Shown: in pieces, positions 52,915-61,142 of the stretch
Position numbering within the stretch: the stretch's first letter is position 1
How the letters are laid out: every line of letters starts with the position of its first letter
DNA from: Luteibacter sp. dw_328
GTDB taxonomy: Bacteria; Pseudomonadota; Gammaproteobacteria; Xanthomonadales; Rhodanobacteraceae
Length of the DNA: 64,000 bases
Assembly (NCBI RefSeq): GCF_018449605.1
Contig: NZ_JAAVUW010000002.1
Span: 603,202 to 667,201, forward strand
Direction: 5' to 3'
Notes under the pieces: generated by a model
Told to the model about the DNA's origin: nothing
Seen by the model: the letters and a program-made list of their open reading frames with translations, nothing else
The model's database searches: none
Position numbers and translations under genes: made by a program

Positions 52915-54083
52915 ATCCGATCTGGTTGCTGGCGCTCGTTCCCCCGCTGGCCTTTGCCTGCGGTTGGTGGTTGGCTCGCCGTACGCACGCGCGGCGTTCG
53001 GGCGAACAAGTCAACGCACTCTCATCCGACTACTTCCGTGGCCTGAACTACCTTCTCAACGAGGAGCAGGACAAGGCGCTGGAGGTGTTCCTGCGTCTGG
53101 CTGAGTACAACCGCGATACCGTCGAGACCCACCTCGCGCTGGGTAATCTCTTCCGCAAGCGAGGCGAAGTGGACCGCGCCATTCGCCTGCACCAGCACCT
53201 GGTCTCGCGCCAGGGCCTGTCCGACGAAATGAAGACGGTCGCCTTGCTCGAGCTGGGCGAAGACTACATGCGCGCCGGTCTGCTGGATCGCGCGGAGACG
53301 CTCTTTTCCGACCTCGTGGCCATGGATGCACTGGCGCCTTCTGCCCTGCGTCACCTGATTTCGATCTACCAGCACGAGCGCGAATGGCATAAGGCCATCG
53401 ATCACGCACGACGCCTCGAAGCCATGACCAGCGAGGACGAGTCCGCGATGATCGCGCAGTTCTATTGCGAGCTGGCCGAGCAGTCGCGACAGCACGGCGC
53501 ACGCACCGAGGCGCGCGATTACATACGCGAGGCGTTTGCCTGTCAGCAGGAATGCGTGCGCGCGCACATGATCGCGGGGCGCCTCTCGTTCGAAGACGAC
53601 GACATGATGGCGGCGATCGAGTCGTACGAATCGGCTATTGCTGCCGACATCGCCTTCGTGCCGGAAATCCTCCCCCCGCTTTTGAACTGCTACGCGCGTT
53701 CCCAGCAGATGGACCGCGCCGAGACCTTCCTGCGCGAGATCATGGAGCGCTATCACGGCATCTCCCCCGTGCTGGCACTGACCCGGCTCTACGAGGGCAG
53801 GGACGGCGAGCGGACGGCCATCGACTTCCTCACCGGTCAGCTGCGTAAGCGCCCGTCGGTGCGCGGACTGATGGCGCTGATCGACGCCACGATGGACAAG
53901 GTGTCGGGTGAGGCCCGCGAGAATTACCTGATCCTGCGCGACCTGACCCGCAAGCTGCTCGAAGGGCAGGCCATGTATCGCTGCAGCCGCTGCGGCTTCG
54001 GTGCCAAGGCCCACCACTGGCAGTGCCCAAGCTGCAAGAACTGGGGCACCGTGCGGCCAATCCATGGCGTCGCCAACGAATGA
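52911..54083 (+). CDS. lapB: Lipopolysaccharide assembly protein LapB
   Basis: 390 residues, as in E. coli. One N-terminal membrane helix (PIWLLALVPPLAFACGWWLA), then a TPR array (LNYLLNEEQDKALEVFLRLAEYNRDTVETHLALGNLFRKRGEVDRAIRLHQ and onward), and a C-terminal rubredoxin-like zinc site with CSRCGF and CPSCKNWG. It directs LpxC to FtsH and scaffolds LPS synthesis. The ATG at 52911 overlaps the lapA stop; the frame extends to 52464 through the BIME but those codons are not coding. Confidence 0.95.
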   Translation: MNPIWLLALVPPLAFACGWWLARRTHARRSGEQVNALSSDYFRGLNYLLNEEQDKALEVFLRLAEYNRDTVETHLALGNLFRKRGEVDRAIRLHQHLVSRQGLSDEMKTVALLELGEDYMRAGLLDRAETLFSDLVAMDALAPSALRHLISIYQHEREWHKAIDHARRLEAMTSEDESAMIAQFYCELAEQSRQHGARTEARDYIREAFACQQECVRAHMIAGRLSFEDDDMMAAIESYESAIAADIAFVPEILPPLLNCYARSQQMDRAETFLREIMERYHGISPVLALTRLYEGRDGERTAIDFLTGQLRKRPSVRGLMALIDATMDKVSGEARENYLILRDLTRKLLEGQAMYRCSRCGFGAKAHHWQCPSCKNWGTVRPIHGVANE

Positions 54084-55117
54084 CGCCCGAGCTCGCGAGT
54101 CCCTCGTTCCTGATCGTCGGCGGCGCCGTACTGTCTTTCATTGTTTCCGTTGCCAGCGTGCGCATGGCCATTGCTTACGCGGAGCGACGGGGGATGCTGG
54201 ACGCTCCGGGGCGACGTCGTTCGCACAGCATGCCGACGCCTCGCGGCGGTGGCATCGGTATCGTGCTGGGTGCGCTGGTGGGTATGCCTTCTGCGCTGCT
54301 GCTTCTTCCAGTCTCACCAGGAGCTGCGACGACGGCTGCCTTCAGTCTCGCAGTCATGGCGGTGGCTGCCATCGGCTGGCTGGACGACCACGGTTCGCTG
54401 CCGATCCGGCCCCGACTGGTGATCCAGCTCGCCGCGACGCTCCTGCTATGCGTCGCGGTGGCCTCGGGCACCTCGAGCCTGCTATGGGCGATCCCGCTGC
54501 TGGTCGCCGGGGTCTGGTGCATCAATCTGCACAATTTCATGGATGGGATCGACGGCCTGGCGGCACAACAAGCCATGTTCTTCGGTGCCGGCTACGCCGC
54601 CCTGGCGTGGTCTGCAGGTAGCCAGGCCCTCGCCGGTGCAGGGCTGGCGCTCGCCGCGGCAGCCACCGGCTTCTGGTGGTTCAATCGCTCGCCGGCCCGG
54701 ATCTTCATGGGTGACGTCGGGAGTGCCACCCTTGGCCTGATCGTATTCGCGCTTTCGGCGATGGCGTGGGCCTATCGTACGAACTTGCTGTGGCCAGCAC
54801 TGATTTTCTCGTCAGCCTTCGTCGTCGACGCGACCTTGACGTTGCTCGTGCGAATGCTGCGCGGTGCGCGCTGGTACACTCCGCACCGCGAGCATCTATA
54901 CCAATGGCTCGTGAGGCGGGGTGCAACGCACCGAAGGGTAGCCCTGGGCTACTTCGCATGGAACGTGCTCGTCTGCGTTCCTGTCGCATGGATCGCGTTC
55001 CGCTGGCCGGCGGCTGCGCCCGTGTGTTTCGGGGCAACCTACCTGCTAGGGGCAGCAGTCTGGCGTACTGGCAAGCATCATTGCTTGCGTCGAAGGGAGC
55101 GACATGTTTCTGCGTAA
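54080..55117 (+). CDS. Undecaprenyl-phosphate sugar-1-phosphate transferase (WbpL/WecA-like)
   Basis: 345 residues, about ten membrane helices, PNPT superfamily. Motifs: HSMPTPRGGGIGIV, WLDDHGSLPIRPRL (Asp pair), NLHNFMDGIDGLA and FMGDVGSATLG, with a basic loop WYTPHREHLYQWLVRRG typical of WbpL/WecA. It loads an N-acetyl sugar phosphate onto undecaprenyl phosphate to start O-antigen synthesis. The neighbouring WbpM-like dehydratase suggests the sugar is a UDP-GlcNAc-derived 6-deoxy sugar, by analogy. It overlaps lapB by four bases and the next gene by 14. Confidence 0.88.
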   Translation: MTPELASPSFLIVGGAVLSFIVSVASVRMAIAYAERRGMLDAPGRRRSHSMPTPRGGGIGIVLGALVGMPSALLLLPVSPGAATTAAFSLAVMAVAAIGWLDDHGSLPIRPRLVIQLAATLLLCVAVASGTSSLLWAIPLLVAGVWCINLHNFMDGIDGLAAQQAMFFGAGYAALAWSAGSQALAGAGLALAAAATGFWWFNRSPARIFMGDVGSATLGLIVFALSAMAWAYRTNLLWPALIFSSAFVVDATLTLLVRMLRGARWYTPHREHLYQWLVRRGATHRRVALGYFAWNVLVCVPVAWIAFRWPAAAPVCFGATYLLGAAVWRTGKHHCLRRRERHVSA

Positions 55118-57005
55118 GTTCATAGGCATCATCCATCCACGTACGGCGGTCGTCGCGCACGACCTCGCCATGGCGGCTCTCGCGTGGTGGATAGCCAAGA
55201 CGCTCCGCTATGCGCTCATGCCGGACCTCGCGCCGGTGACTTACCTGCCGATGGAATTCCCGATCGTCCTGTTGGTCCAGGGCGCCGTGTTCAACTGGAC
55301 CGGTCTCTACAAGGGCGTGTGGCGCTTCGCCAGTCTTCCGGATCTCTGGAACATCATTCGCGCGACGGTTATCGGCGCGTTGATCATCGGCCTGGCCATG
55401 GTCATGTACGCGCGTCTGGATGGCGTCCCGCGATCGGTGCTGCTGGTCTACCCGGTGGTGCTGGTGGTGCTGCTCGGCCTGCCTCGCCTGAGCTACCGCT
55501 TCTGGAAAGACAGCCGCATCGACCTGTTTCAGTCGGCGCCTACCAAACGGGTATTGATCGTCGGCGCGGATCGCGCCGGCGAAGCGCTATCGCGCGACCT
55601 CCGTCGCGACAGCCGCTACAGCGTCATCGGTTTCGTGGACGACAACATGGCCCTGCGTGGTGCGCAGATCGGTGGCATCCCTGTGCTCGGTACGGTGGAC
55701 CAGCTCGCCGAGCTGTCCAAGGCCGTGGCCGTGCAGATGCTCCTTATCGCCGTGCCCGGTGCTACCACGGCGCAGATGCGTCGTATCGTGGCCTTCTGCG
55801 AGAGCACGGGCCTGCCGTTCCGCACCGTGCCGCGCCTGGAAGATGTCGTTGCCGGGCGCGCCCAGTTCAACGAGATCAAGGAAGTGGCTATCGAGGATCT
55901 CCTCGGCCGCGACGCCGTGGAACTCGACTGGACAGCGATCCGCGAGAACATCAGCGGTCGCCGCGTGCTCGTCACCGGTGGCGGCGGTTCGATCGGTTCG
56001 GAGCTTTGCCGTCAGGTCGCGCGTCTGGGCGCCAGTTCGCTGACCGTCGTTGAGATGTCCGAGTACAACCTGTACCGCATCGGCCAGGAGCTGACCTCGG
56101 CCTATCCCGAGCTGATCTTCAACGGCGTACTCGCGGATGCGCGCGAAACGGTCGCGATCAACCGCCTGTTCGAAGAAACGCAGCCGCAGATCGTCTTCCA
56201 TGCGTCCGCCTACAAGCACGTGCCGATGCTCCAGGGTCAGTTGCGCGAAGCGTTCCGCAACAACGTCATGGGCACGCGCGTGGTCGCCAATGCAGCCGTG
56301 CGCTGCGGCGTCGAATCCTTCGTGCTGATTTCCACCGACAAGGCCGTGAATCCGACCTCGGTCATGGGTGCGTGCAAGCGCATGGCGGAAATCTGGTGCC
56401 AGAACCTTGCCGCCCACACGCCTACACGTTTCATCACCGTTCGTTTCGGTAATGTGCTCGACTCCGCCGGTTCGGTGGTCCCGCTGTTCCGCCGGCAGAT
56501 TCGCCAGGGCGGTCCACTGACGATCACCCATCCGGAGATTTCGCGTTACTTCATGACCATTCCCGAAGCCTGCCAGTTGATTCTGCAGGCAGCGAGCCTG
56601 GGCAAGGGGGGCGAGATCTTCGCGCTCGACATGGGCGATCCGGTCAAGATCCGCGACCTCGCCGAGCAGATGATCCGTCTTGCCGGCAAGCGTCCGGGCT
56701 CCGACATCCAGATCGTCTATACCGGCCTGCGCTCGGGCGAGAAGCTGTTCGAGGAACTGTTCCACCCGTTGGAAAATTACACGAGCACCACCCACGCCAA
56801 GATCTTCCAGGCGCAGCATCGTCAGGTATCGTGGGAGATGCTGCAGACCCAGCTGGCTCGCGCCGAAGAGGCCGCGGCCACGTTCGATGAAGAGACCCTG
56901 CGTCGCTGCGTGTCGCAACTGCTGCCTTCGTTCCGCTGGAGCGACGCGCAGGCCGACAACGTCGTGCCGCTTCGCCGAAACGAAAACGGAGACATCGCAT
57001 CATGA
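55104..57005 (+). CDS. UDP-GlcNAc C4,6-dehydratase (WbpM/PglF/CapD type)
   Basis: 633 residues. Four N-terminal membrane helices, then a CoA-binding-like Rossmann region (KRVLIVGADRAGEALSRDL), then the SDR dehydratase from about residue 290 with VTGGGGSIGSELC and FHASAYKHVPM. The active site reads STDKAVNPTSVMGACKRMAE: Met in place of the usual Tyr with the Lys four residues on, as in WbpM and PglF. It produces UDP-4-keto-6-deoxy-N-acetylhexosamine for O-antigen or similar glycans. Stop overlaps galU. Confidence 0.93.
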   Translation: MFLRKFIGIIHPRTAVVAHDLAMAALAWWIAKTLRYALMPDLAPVTYLPMEFPIVLLVQGAVFNWTGLYKGVWRFASLPDLWNIIRATVIGALIIGLAMVMYARLDGVPRSVLLVYPVVLVVLLGLPRLSYRFWKDSRIDLFQSAPTKRVLIVGADRAGEALSRDLRRDSRYSVIGFVDDNMALRGAQIGGIPVLGTVDQLAELSKAVAVQMLLIAVPGATTAQMRRIVAFCESTGLPFRTVPRLEDVVAGRAQFNEIKEVAIEDLLGRDAVELDWTAIRENISGRRVLVTGGGGSIGSELCRQVARLGASSLTVVEMSEYNLYRIGQELTSAYPELIFNGVLADARETVAINRLFEETQPQIVFHASAYKHVPMLQGQLREAFRNNVMGTRVVANAAVRCGVESFVLISTDKAVNPTSVMGACKRMAEIWCQNLAAHTPTRFITVRFGNVLDSAGSVVPLFRRQIRQGGPLTITHPEISRYFMTIPEACQLILQAASLGKGGEIFALDMGDPVKIRDLAEQMIRLAGKRPGSDIQIVYTGLRSGEKLFEELFHPLENYTSTTHAKIFQAQHRQVSWEMLQTQLARAEEAAATFDEETLRRCVSQLLPSFRWSDAQADNVVPLRRNENGDIAS

Positions 57006-57877
57006 CCCAACCCCTGCGCAAGGTCGTATTTCCTGTTGCTGGCCTCGGTACGCGCTTTCTCCCGGCGACCAAGGTGGTAGCGAAGGAAATGCTGCCCGTG
57101 CTCGACCGTCCGCTCATCCAGTACGCCGTGGACGAAGCCGTCGACGCGGGTGCCGACACGCTGGTGTTCGTCACCAACCGCTACAAGCACGCCATCGCCG
57201 ATTACTTCGACAAGGCCTACGAGCTGGAAGAGAAGCTGGCGGAAAAGAACAAGGAAGAGCTGCTTTCGATCCTGCGTGGCATCCTTCCGCGCCACGTGCG
57301 TTGCGTCTTCGTCACCCAGCCGGAGGCCCTCGGCCTCGGCGACGCCGTTCTGCGTGCTGCGCCGGTGATTGGCGACGAGCGCTTCGGCGTCATGCTTCCG
57401 GACGATCTAATCTGGAACAAGGGCAAGGGTGCACTGCGCCAGATGGCCGAAGTGGCGGACAAGTACGACGCTGGCGTCATCGCGGTGGAAGAAGTGCCGG
57501 AGAAGGACACCGACAAGTACGGCATCGTCGACGCTACCGAGCAGGTCGACGACCGCTCCACCGTGATCAAGCACATGGTCGAGAAGCCCAAGCCGGCCGA
57601 TGCGCCGTCCACGCTTGCCGTGGTGGGTCGTTACGTCCTGCCGGGTAATATCTTCGAATACCTGCGCAACACGCGCGAAGGTGCCGGCGGCGAGATCCAG
57701 CTGACCGACGCCATCGAAGATCTGCTGAAGGCCAAGGGCAAGGTGCTTGCCTATCGTTTCGAAGGTACGCGCTTCGATTGCGGCAACAAGGCTGGCCTGG
57801 TCCGCGCCACCATGGCGATGGCCCTGGAAGATCCGAAGCTGGCGCCGATCGTCCGCGAGTTTGCCAACAAGGCGTAA
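57002..57877 (+). CDS. galU: UTP-glucose-1-phosphate uridylyltransferase
   Basis: Makes UDP-glucose from UTP and glucose-1-phosphate. 291 residues. Nucleotide-binding signature GLGTRFLPATKVVAKEMLPVLDRPLIQY with catalytic Arg and Lys; later QPEALGLGDAVL and FEGTRFDCGNKAGLV. It supplies UDP-glucose to LPS and capsule. ATGA overlap with the dehydratase gene completes the string lapA-lapB-wbpL-wbpM-galU. Confidence 0.97.
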   Translation: MTQPLRKVVFPVAGLGTRFLPATKVVAKEMLPVLDRPLIQYAVDEAVDAGADTLVFVTNRYKHAIADYFDKAYELEEKLAEKNKEELLSILRGILPRHVRCVFVTQPEALGLGDAVLRAAPVIGDERFGVMLPDDLIWNKGKGALRQMAEVADKYDAGVIAVEEVPEKDTDKYGIVDATEQVDDRSTVIKHMVEKPKPADAPSTLAVVGRYVLPGNIFEYLRNTREGAGGEIQLTDAIEDLLKAKGKVLAYRFEGTRFDCGNKAGLVRATMAMALEDPKLAPIVREFANKA

Positions 57878-57889
57878 ATCGGCCGCGGT

Positions 57890-57917
57890 ATCGCCAATGA
57901 ATCGGCTTCTGTAGCAG
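57890..57917. repeat. Degenerate REP after galU
   Basis: ATCGCCAATGAATCGGCTTC plus TGTAGCAG: an inverted REP with the left core changed (CCAATGAATCGG). Lies between the galU stop and its terminator. Confidence 0.6.
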
Positions 57918-57931
57918 TCACCAAGTATCGA

Positions 57932-57962
57932 AAAAGGGTCCGCATTGTGCGGGCCCTTTTTT
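57932..57962 (+). terminator. Intrinsic terminator after galU
   Basis: Thirteen-pair stem AAAAGGGTCCGCA / TGCGGGCCCTTTT (one G-T pair), loop TTG, with the T run continuing to 57962. Confidence 0.9.
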
Positions 57963-58064
57963 ATGGTTCATGGCGGAATGCCGGGGATTCGGTGGGCGCG
58001 TACGTGGCGGCTCAGAGCCTGACGTCGCGGCGCTGAGCCTTCGGTAACTAGACGTCGCGGCGCA

Positions 58065-58584
58065 GAGCCTTCGGTGCCCACCCTCGCTGCTCAGACAGGT
58101 CCTCCGCGTTCGACAAGGAAAGGCCGCTGCGCGGCCCGTGTACTTATTTGGCCTACGGCCGCTCCACTTGTGCGGAACTCGCCTCGAGGGTGGGCACCGA
58201 AGACTCTCCCGGACCTCGAGGTTCGCGTGGGTCGAGCCAACGCGCGCAGCATCGTCGGCGACACGGCGACACGGCGACACGGCGACACGCCGCAGCCGAC
58301 ACGCCGACACAGTCGCGAGGAAGGTGTTCGGCAACCGGGTATCAGCAACCGCTTCCGCATCGCCTTGGTGTGCCGACAGCGGTCGGGGCGACGAGGCACC
58401 ACGCCAACGGCTCTCCCCCCAACTCCACCGCATCGTCGTGAGAGACCTTGGTGTCCACCCTCGAGGCGAGTTCCGCACAAGTGGAGCGGCCGTAGGCCAA
58501 ATAGGTACATGGGCCGCGTCAGCGGCCTTTCCTTGTCGAACGCGGAGGACCTGTCTGAGCAGCGAGGGTGGACACCAAGGTCTC
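58065..58584. repeat. Large nested inverted-repeat element, copy 2
   Basis: It occupies most of the 837-base gap 57878-58714, which has no credible gene. Two units (58065-58206 and 58442-58584) lie inverted around a 235-base spacer. The left unit begins GAGCCTTCGGTGCCC and ends GGGCACCGAAGACTC; the right begins GAGACCTTGGTGTCC and ends GGACACCAAGGTCTC, a perfect terminal inverted repeat. Relative to copy 1 the base at 58098 (G) and its partner at 58551 (C) have both changed from C/G (4309/4733). Homology to copy 1 continues outside (about 57966 to 58710). A 25-base stretch ending CCTTCGGT is tandemly repeated just before the left unit (58021-58074). Confidence 0.85.
58257..58288. repeat. 8-bp tandem repeat in the spacer of element copy 2
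   Basis: Four exact units of GGCGACAC followed by degenerate copies to about 58310. Absent from the corresponding place in copy 1. Confidence 0.85.
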
Positions 58585-58714
58585 CCCGCGAGACGCTCAA
58601 GTGTAAAGAGCGATGGCGCAAGCCGAGCCTGCGAGGCCGAAGGCGAGCCCTGCGCAAGGTGCCCGGCCTGAAGCCGAGCGCCCCAGCCCCGGGTAATCCG
58701 CGAAGAACCGTTTA

Positions 58715-60298
58715 TCAGCGAACCGGCAGTATCGGCAGGAACTTCGGCCGTCTGTACGCGTTGGCTTTTTGCTCGACACCATACGCGATCGCGATGAGCG
58801 TAGGTTCGCTCCACTTCGCACTAAAGAACACTACCCCGACGGGTAGCTCGTGTGCGAAATCGACGGGCAGGGTGATCGACGGGTAGCCGGCGATCGCCGC
58901 GGGCGCCGAGACGCCGCCGACGGTTGGGTCGCCGCTGACGACGTGATCGCCCAGGACCAGGTCGTTGACGAACGCCGGTCCCCAGCTCGGGGCGAGCAGG
59001 GCGTCGAGGTGATCCTTCGCCAGCGCCGCGTCGATGCCTTCGGGCCCGGCGAGACGCTGGTTGCGGTCGCGGATCTCGATGTACGTCGGGTCGGTGAGAT
59101 CGGCCTTCGCCTGTGCCTGGAGGAACAACTCCTGGCCAAACCACGGCATCTCCTTCGCGGCTTCCCGGTCGTTGAACGCGATGAGGTCGGCCAGCGTTTT
59201 CATCGGCTGGTCGGGGCGGCCGGCGAGGTAGGCGTTGATGTCGTGCTTGAACTCGTAAAGCAGCACATCGATCTCGTGCTCGCTGAGCTCCTTCAGATGC
59301 GGGATCTCGACGGGGTCGACGACGGTCGCGCCCTGCGCCTTGAGGATGGCGATGGTTTTTTCCAACGCGCGATCCGCGTTCGGCTCGATGCCACCCAGCT
59401 GCCGTACCACGCCGATGCGCTTGCCGCGTAGACCATTCGGGTCGAGGAACTTCGTGTAATCGGTGGCGTGCTTGTCAGCATCTTTCGTTGCCGGGTCGCG
59501 TGGATCGCTGCCGGCGATCGCGCTGAGGACCGTCGCGGCGTCGGCGACACTACGTGCCATCGGGCCGGCGGTGTCCTGGCTGTGCGAGATGGGAATGATG
59601 CCCGTGCGGCTGACCAGCCCGACCGTCGGTTTGATACCGACGAGGCCTGTCATCGAGGCGGGACAGATGATCGAGCCGTCGGTCTCGCTGCCGATCGCTA
59701 CGGTGGCAAGGCCGGCGGCGACCGCCGACCCCGAGCCCGCGCTCGAGCCACAGGCATTGCGGTCGAGCACATAGGGATTGACCGTGAGGCCACCGCGTCC
59801 CGTCCAGCCACTGGTGGCGTGGTTGCTGCGCATGTTGGCCCACTCACTCAGGTTGGTCTTGCCGAGGATCACGGCACCCGCCTTGCGCAGCTTCGCTGCG
59901 ACCGCCGAGTCGTGCGGCGCCGGCTTGCCCACCAGCGCGAGCGAGCCGGCCGTGGTCTGCATGCGGTCGCCCGTATCGATGTTGTCCTTGAGCAGGATGG
60001 GGATGCCGGCCAGCGGACCGTTCTTGCCCGCTTTGCGTGCAATGGCCAGGGCGTCCGGGTTGGTTTCCAGCACGGCATTCACCGTCGGCCCCGCCTTGTC
60101 GATCGTGGCGATCCGCGAGAGGAAGAGGGTGGTGAGGCCTTCGGGCGTCAGCGCACCCGTGGCATATGCCTGGCGAATCGTCGCAATGGACGCAAAGGCG
60201 TCGTCTTCGTTCGCGGCGCGTGCCTGCATGGCGCTCGCGGAAAAGGTGACGGTGAGGGCCAGTGTCAGTGCGGCCGGCCTGATCCATACATGCTGCAT
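58715..60298 (-). CDS. Exported amidase (amidase signature family)
   Basis: 527 residues with an N-terminal signal peptide (IRPAALTLALTVTFSASAMQARA), so probably periplasmic. The amidase-signature triad is visible: Lys in ILLKDNIDT, cis-Ser in the GSSAGSGSAVAAG loop and the nucleophile Ser in GSETDGSIICPAS. The family hydrolyses amides with many specificities, so the substrate cannot be named. It faces element copy 2 at its 3' end and is divergent from the cytochrome operon. Confidence 0.92.
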   Translation of the reverse strand: MQHVWIRPAALTLALTVTFSASAMQARAANEDDAFASIATIRQAYATGALTPEGLTTLFLSRIATIDKAGPTVNAVLETNPDALAIARKAGKNGPLAGIPILLKDNIDTGDRMQTTAGSLALVGKPAPHDSAVAAKLRKAGAVILGKTNLSEWANMRSNHATSGWTGRGGLTVNPYVLDRNACGSSAGSGSAVAAGLATVAIGSETDGSIICPASMTGLVGIKPTVGLVSRTGIIPISHSQDTAGPMARSVADAATVLSAIAGSDPRDPATKDADKHATDYTKFLDPNGLRGKRIGVVRQLGGIEPNADRALEKTIAILKAQGATVVDPVEIPHLKELSEHEIDVLLYEFKHDINAYLAGRPDQPMKTLADLIAFNDREAAKEMPWFGQELFLQAQAKADLTDPTYIEIRDRNQRLAGPEGIDAALAKDHLDALLAPSWGPAFVNDLVLGDHVVSGDPTVGGVSAPAAIAGYPSITLPVDFAHELPVGVVFFSAKWSEPTLIAIAYGVEQKANAYRRPKFLPILPVR

Positions 60299-60431
60299 AT
60301 GTCTTTTCCCCCTGGCGATGCGATGGCGACTGCGTGCAATCTACCGCATTGCCGTGCGTGGCTATACTGCACGGAAGTCATGCCCGCGCGACTCTTGCCG
60401 GGCTTGTCAACGAAACGCCAGGGAGCGCCAC

Positions 60432-61142
60432 ATGCGTCGTCTTTTCCGCCGGCTGGTCATTTCCGCCGCCGCGTTCTGCGCCATGCAGGCCATGGCCGCC
60501 GAGACGTCTCCGGTGCCCGACACGCTGGTCCAGCGCATCGCCGCCTGCACCAGCTGTCACGGTGAGCACGGGGAAGGTGGCAGCAACGGTTTCAACCCGC
60601 GCCTGGCCGGCAAGCCGGCGGGCTATCTGCATCGGCAGATGCAGGACTTCCAGCGCGGTCTGCGGCACTACCCGATCATGGAGTACACGGTCGGCCCGCT
60701 CACCGACGATTTCATGCGTGAGATCGCCGAGTACTTCTCCGCGCAGGATGTGCCGTACGCACTGCACGATGTGCCGGCGACGTCACCGGCAGCGATGGCG
60801 CGTGGCGAGCAACTGGCCACCAAGGGCGATTCCGCCCGTGCCATTCCGCCCTGCATGGCCTGTCACGGCCCGAACCTCACGGGCGTGCAGCCGGACATCC
60901 CCGGCCTCGTCGGCCTGCCCTACGACTACATCAGCGCCCAGCTGGGCTCCTGGCGCACGAATACGCGAAACACGGTGGCGCCGGACTGCATGAAGACCAT
61001 CGTCAGTCGCCTTAGCGACGCCGACATCAGCGCGGTCTCGGCCTGGCTCGCCCAGCGTCCCGTACCGGAAAATGCACATGCGGAGCCCGAGGGCAGCCTC
61101 ACGCCCCCACTGCGTTGCGGCGTATTGGGAGGGGGCACATGA
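60432..61142 (+). CDS. Diheme cytochrome c
   Basis: 236 residues with a signal peptide (RRLVISAAAFCAMQAMAA). Two CxxCH haem sites: CTSCHGEHGEGG near residue 38 and CMACHGPNLTG near 142, spaced like the tandem cytochrome c4/c553 type. A periplasmic electron carrier. The open frame reaches back to 59778 antisense to the amidase; the ATG at 60432 with AGGGAG ahead is the real start. The stop overlaps the next cytochrome (ATGA). Confidence 0.92.
   Translation: MRRLFRRLVISAAAFCAMQAMAAETSPVPDTLVQRIAACTSCHGEHGEGGSNGFNPRLAGKPAGYLHRQMQDFQRGLRHYPIMEYTVGPLTDDFMREIAEYFSAQDVPYALHDVPATSPAAMARGEQLATKGDSARAIPPCMACHGPNLTGVQPDIPGLVGLPYDYISAQLGSWRTNTRNTVAPDCMKTIVSRLSDADISAVSAWLAQRPVPENAHAEPEGSLTPPLRCGVLGGGT

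Noticed and set aside
60349..60368. Promoter TTGCCG/TATACT before the diheme cytochrome
   Set aside because: The two hexamers are only eight bases apart; TATACT alone is not enough to call it.
59468..60565. Plus-strand open frame of 365 residues antisense to the amidase
   Set aside because: Shadow of the amidase; it runs into the cytochrome in the wrong frame.
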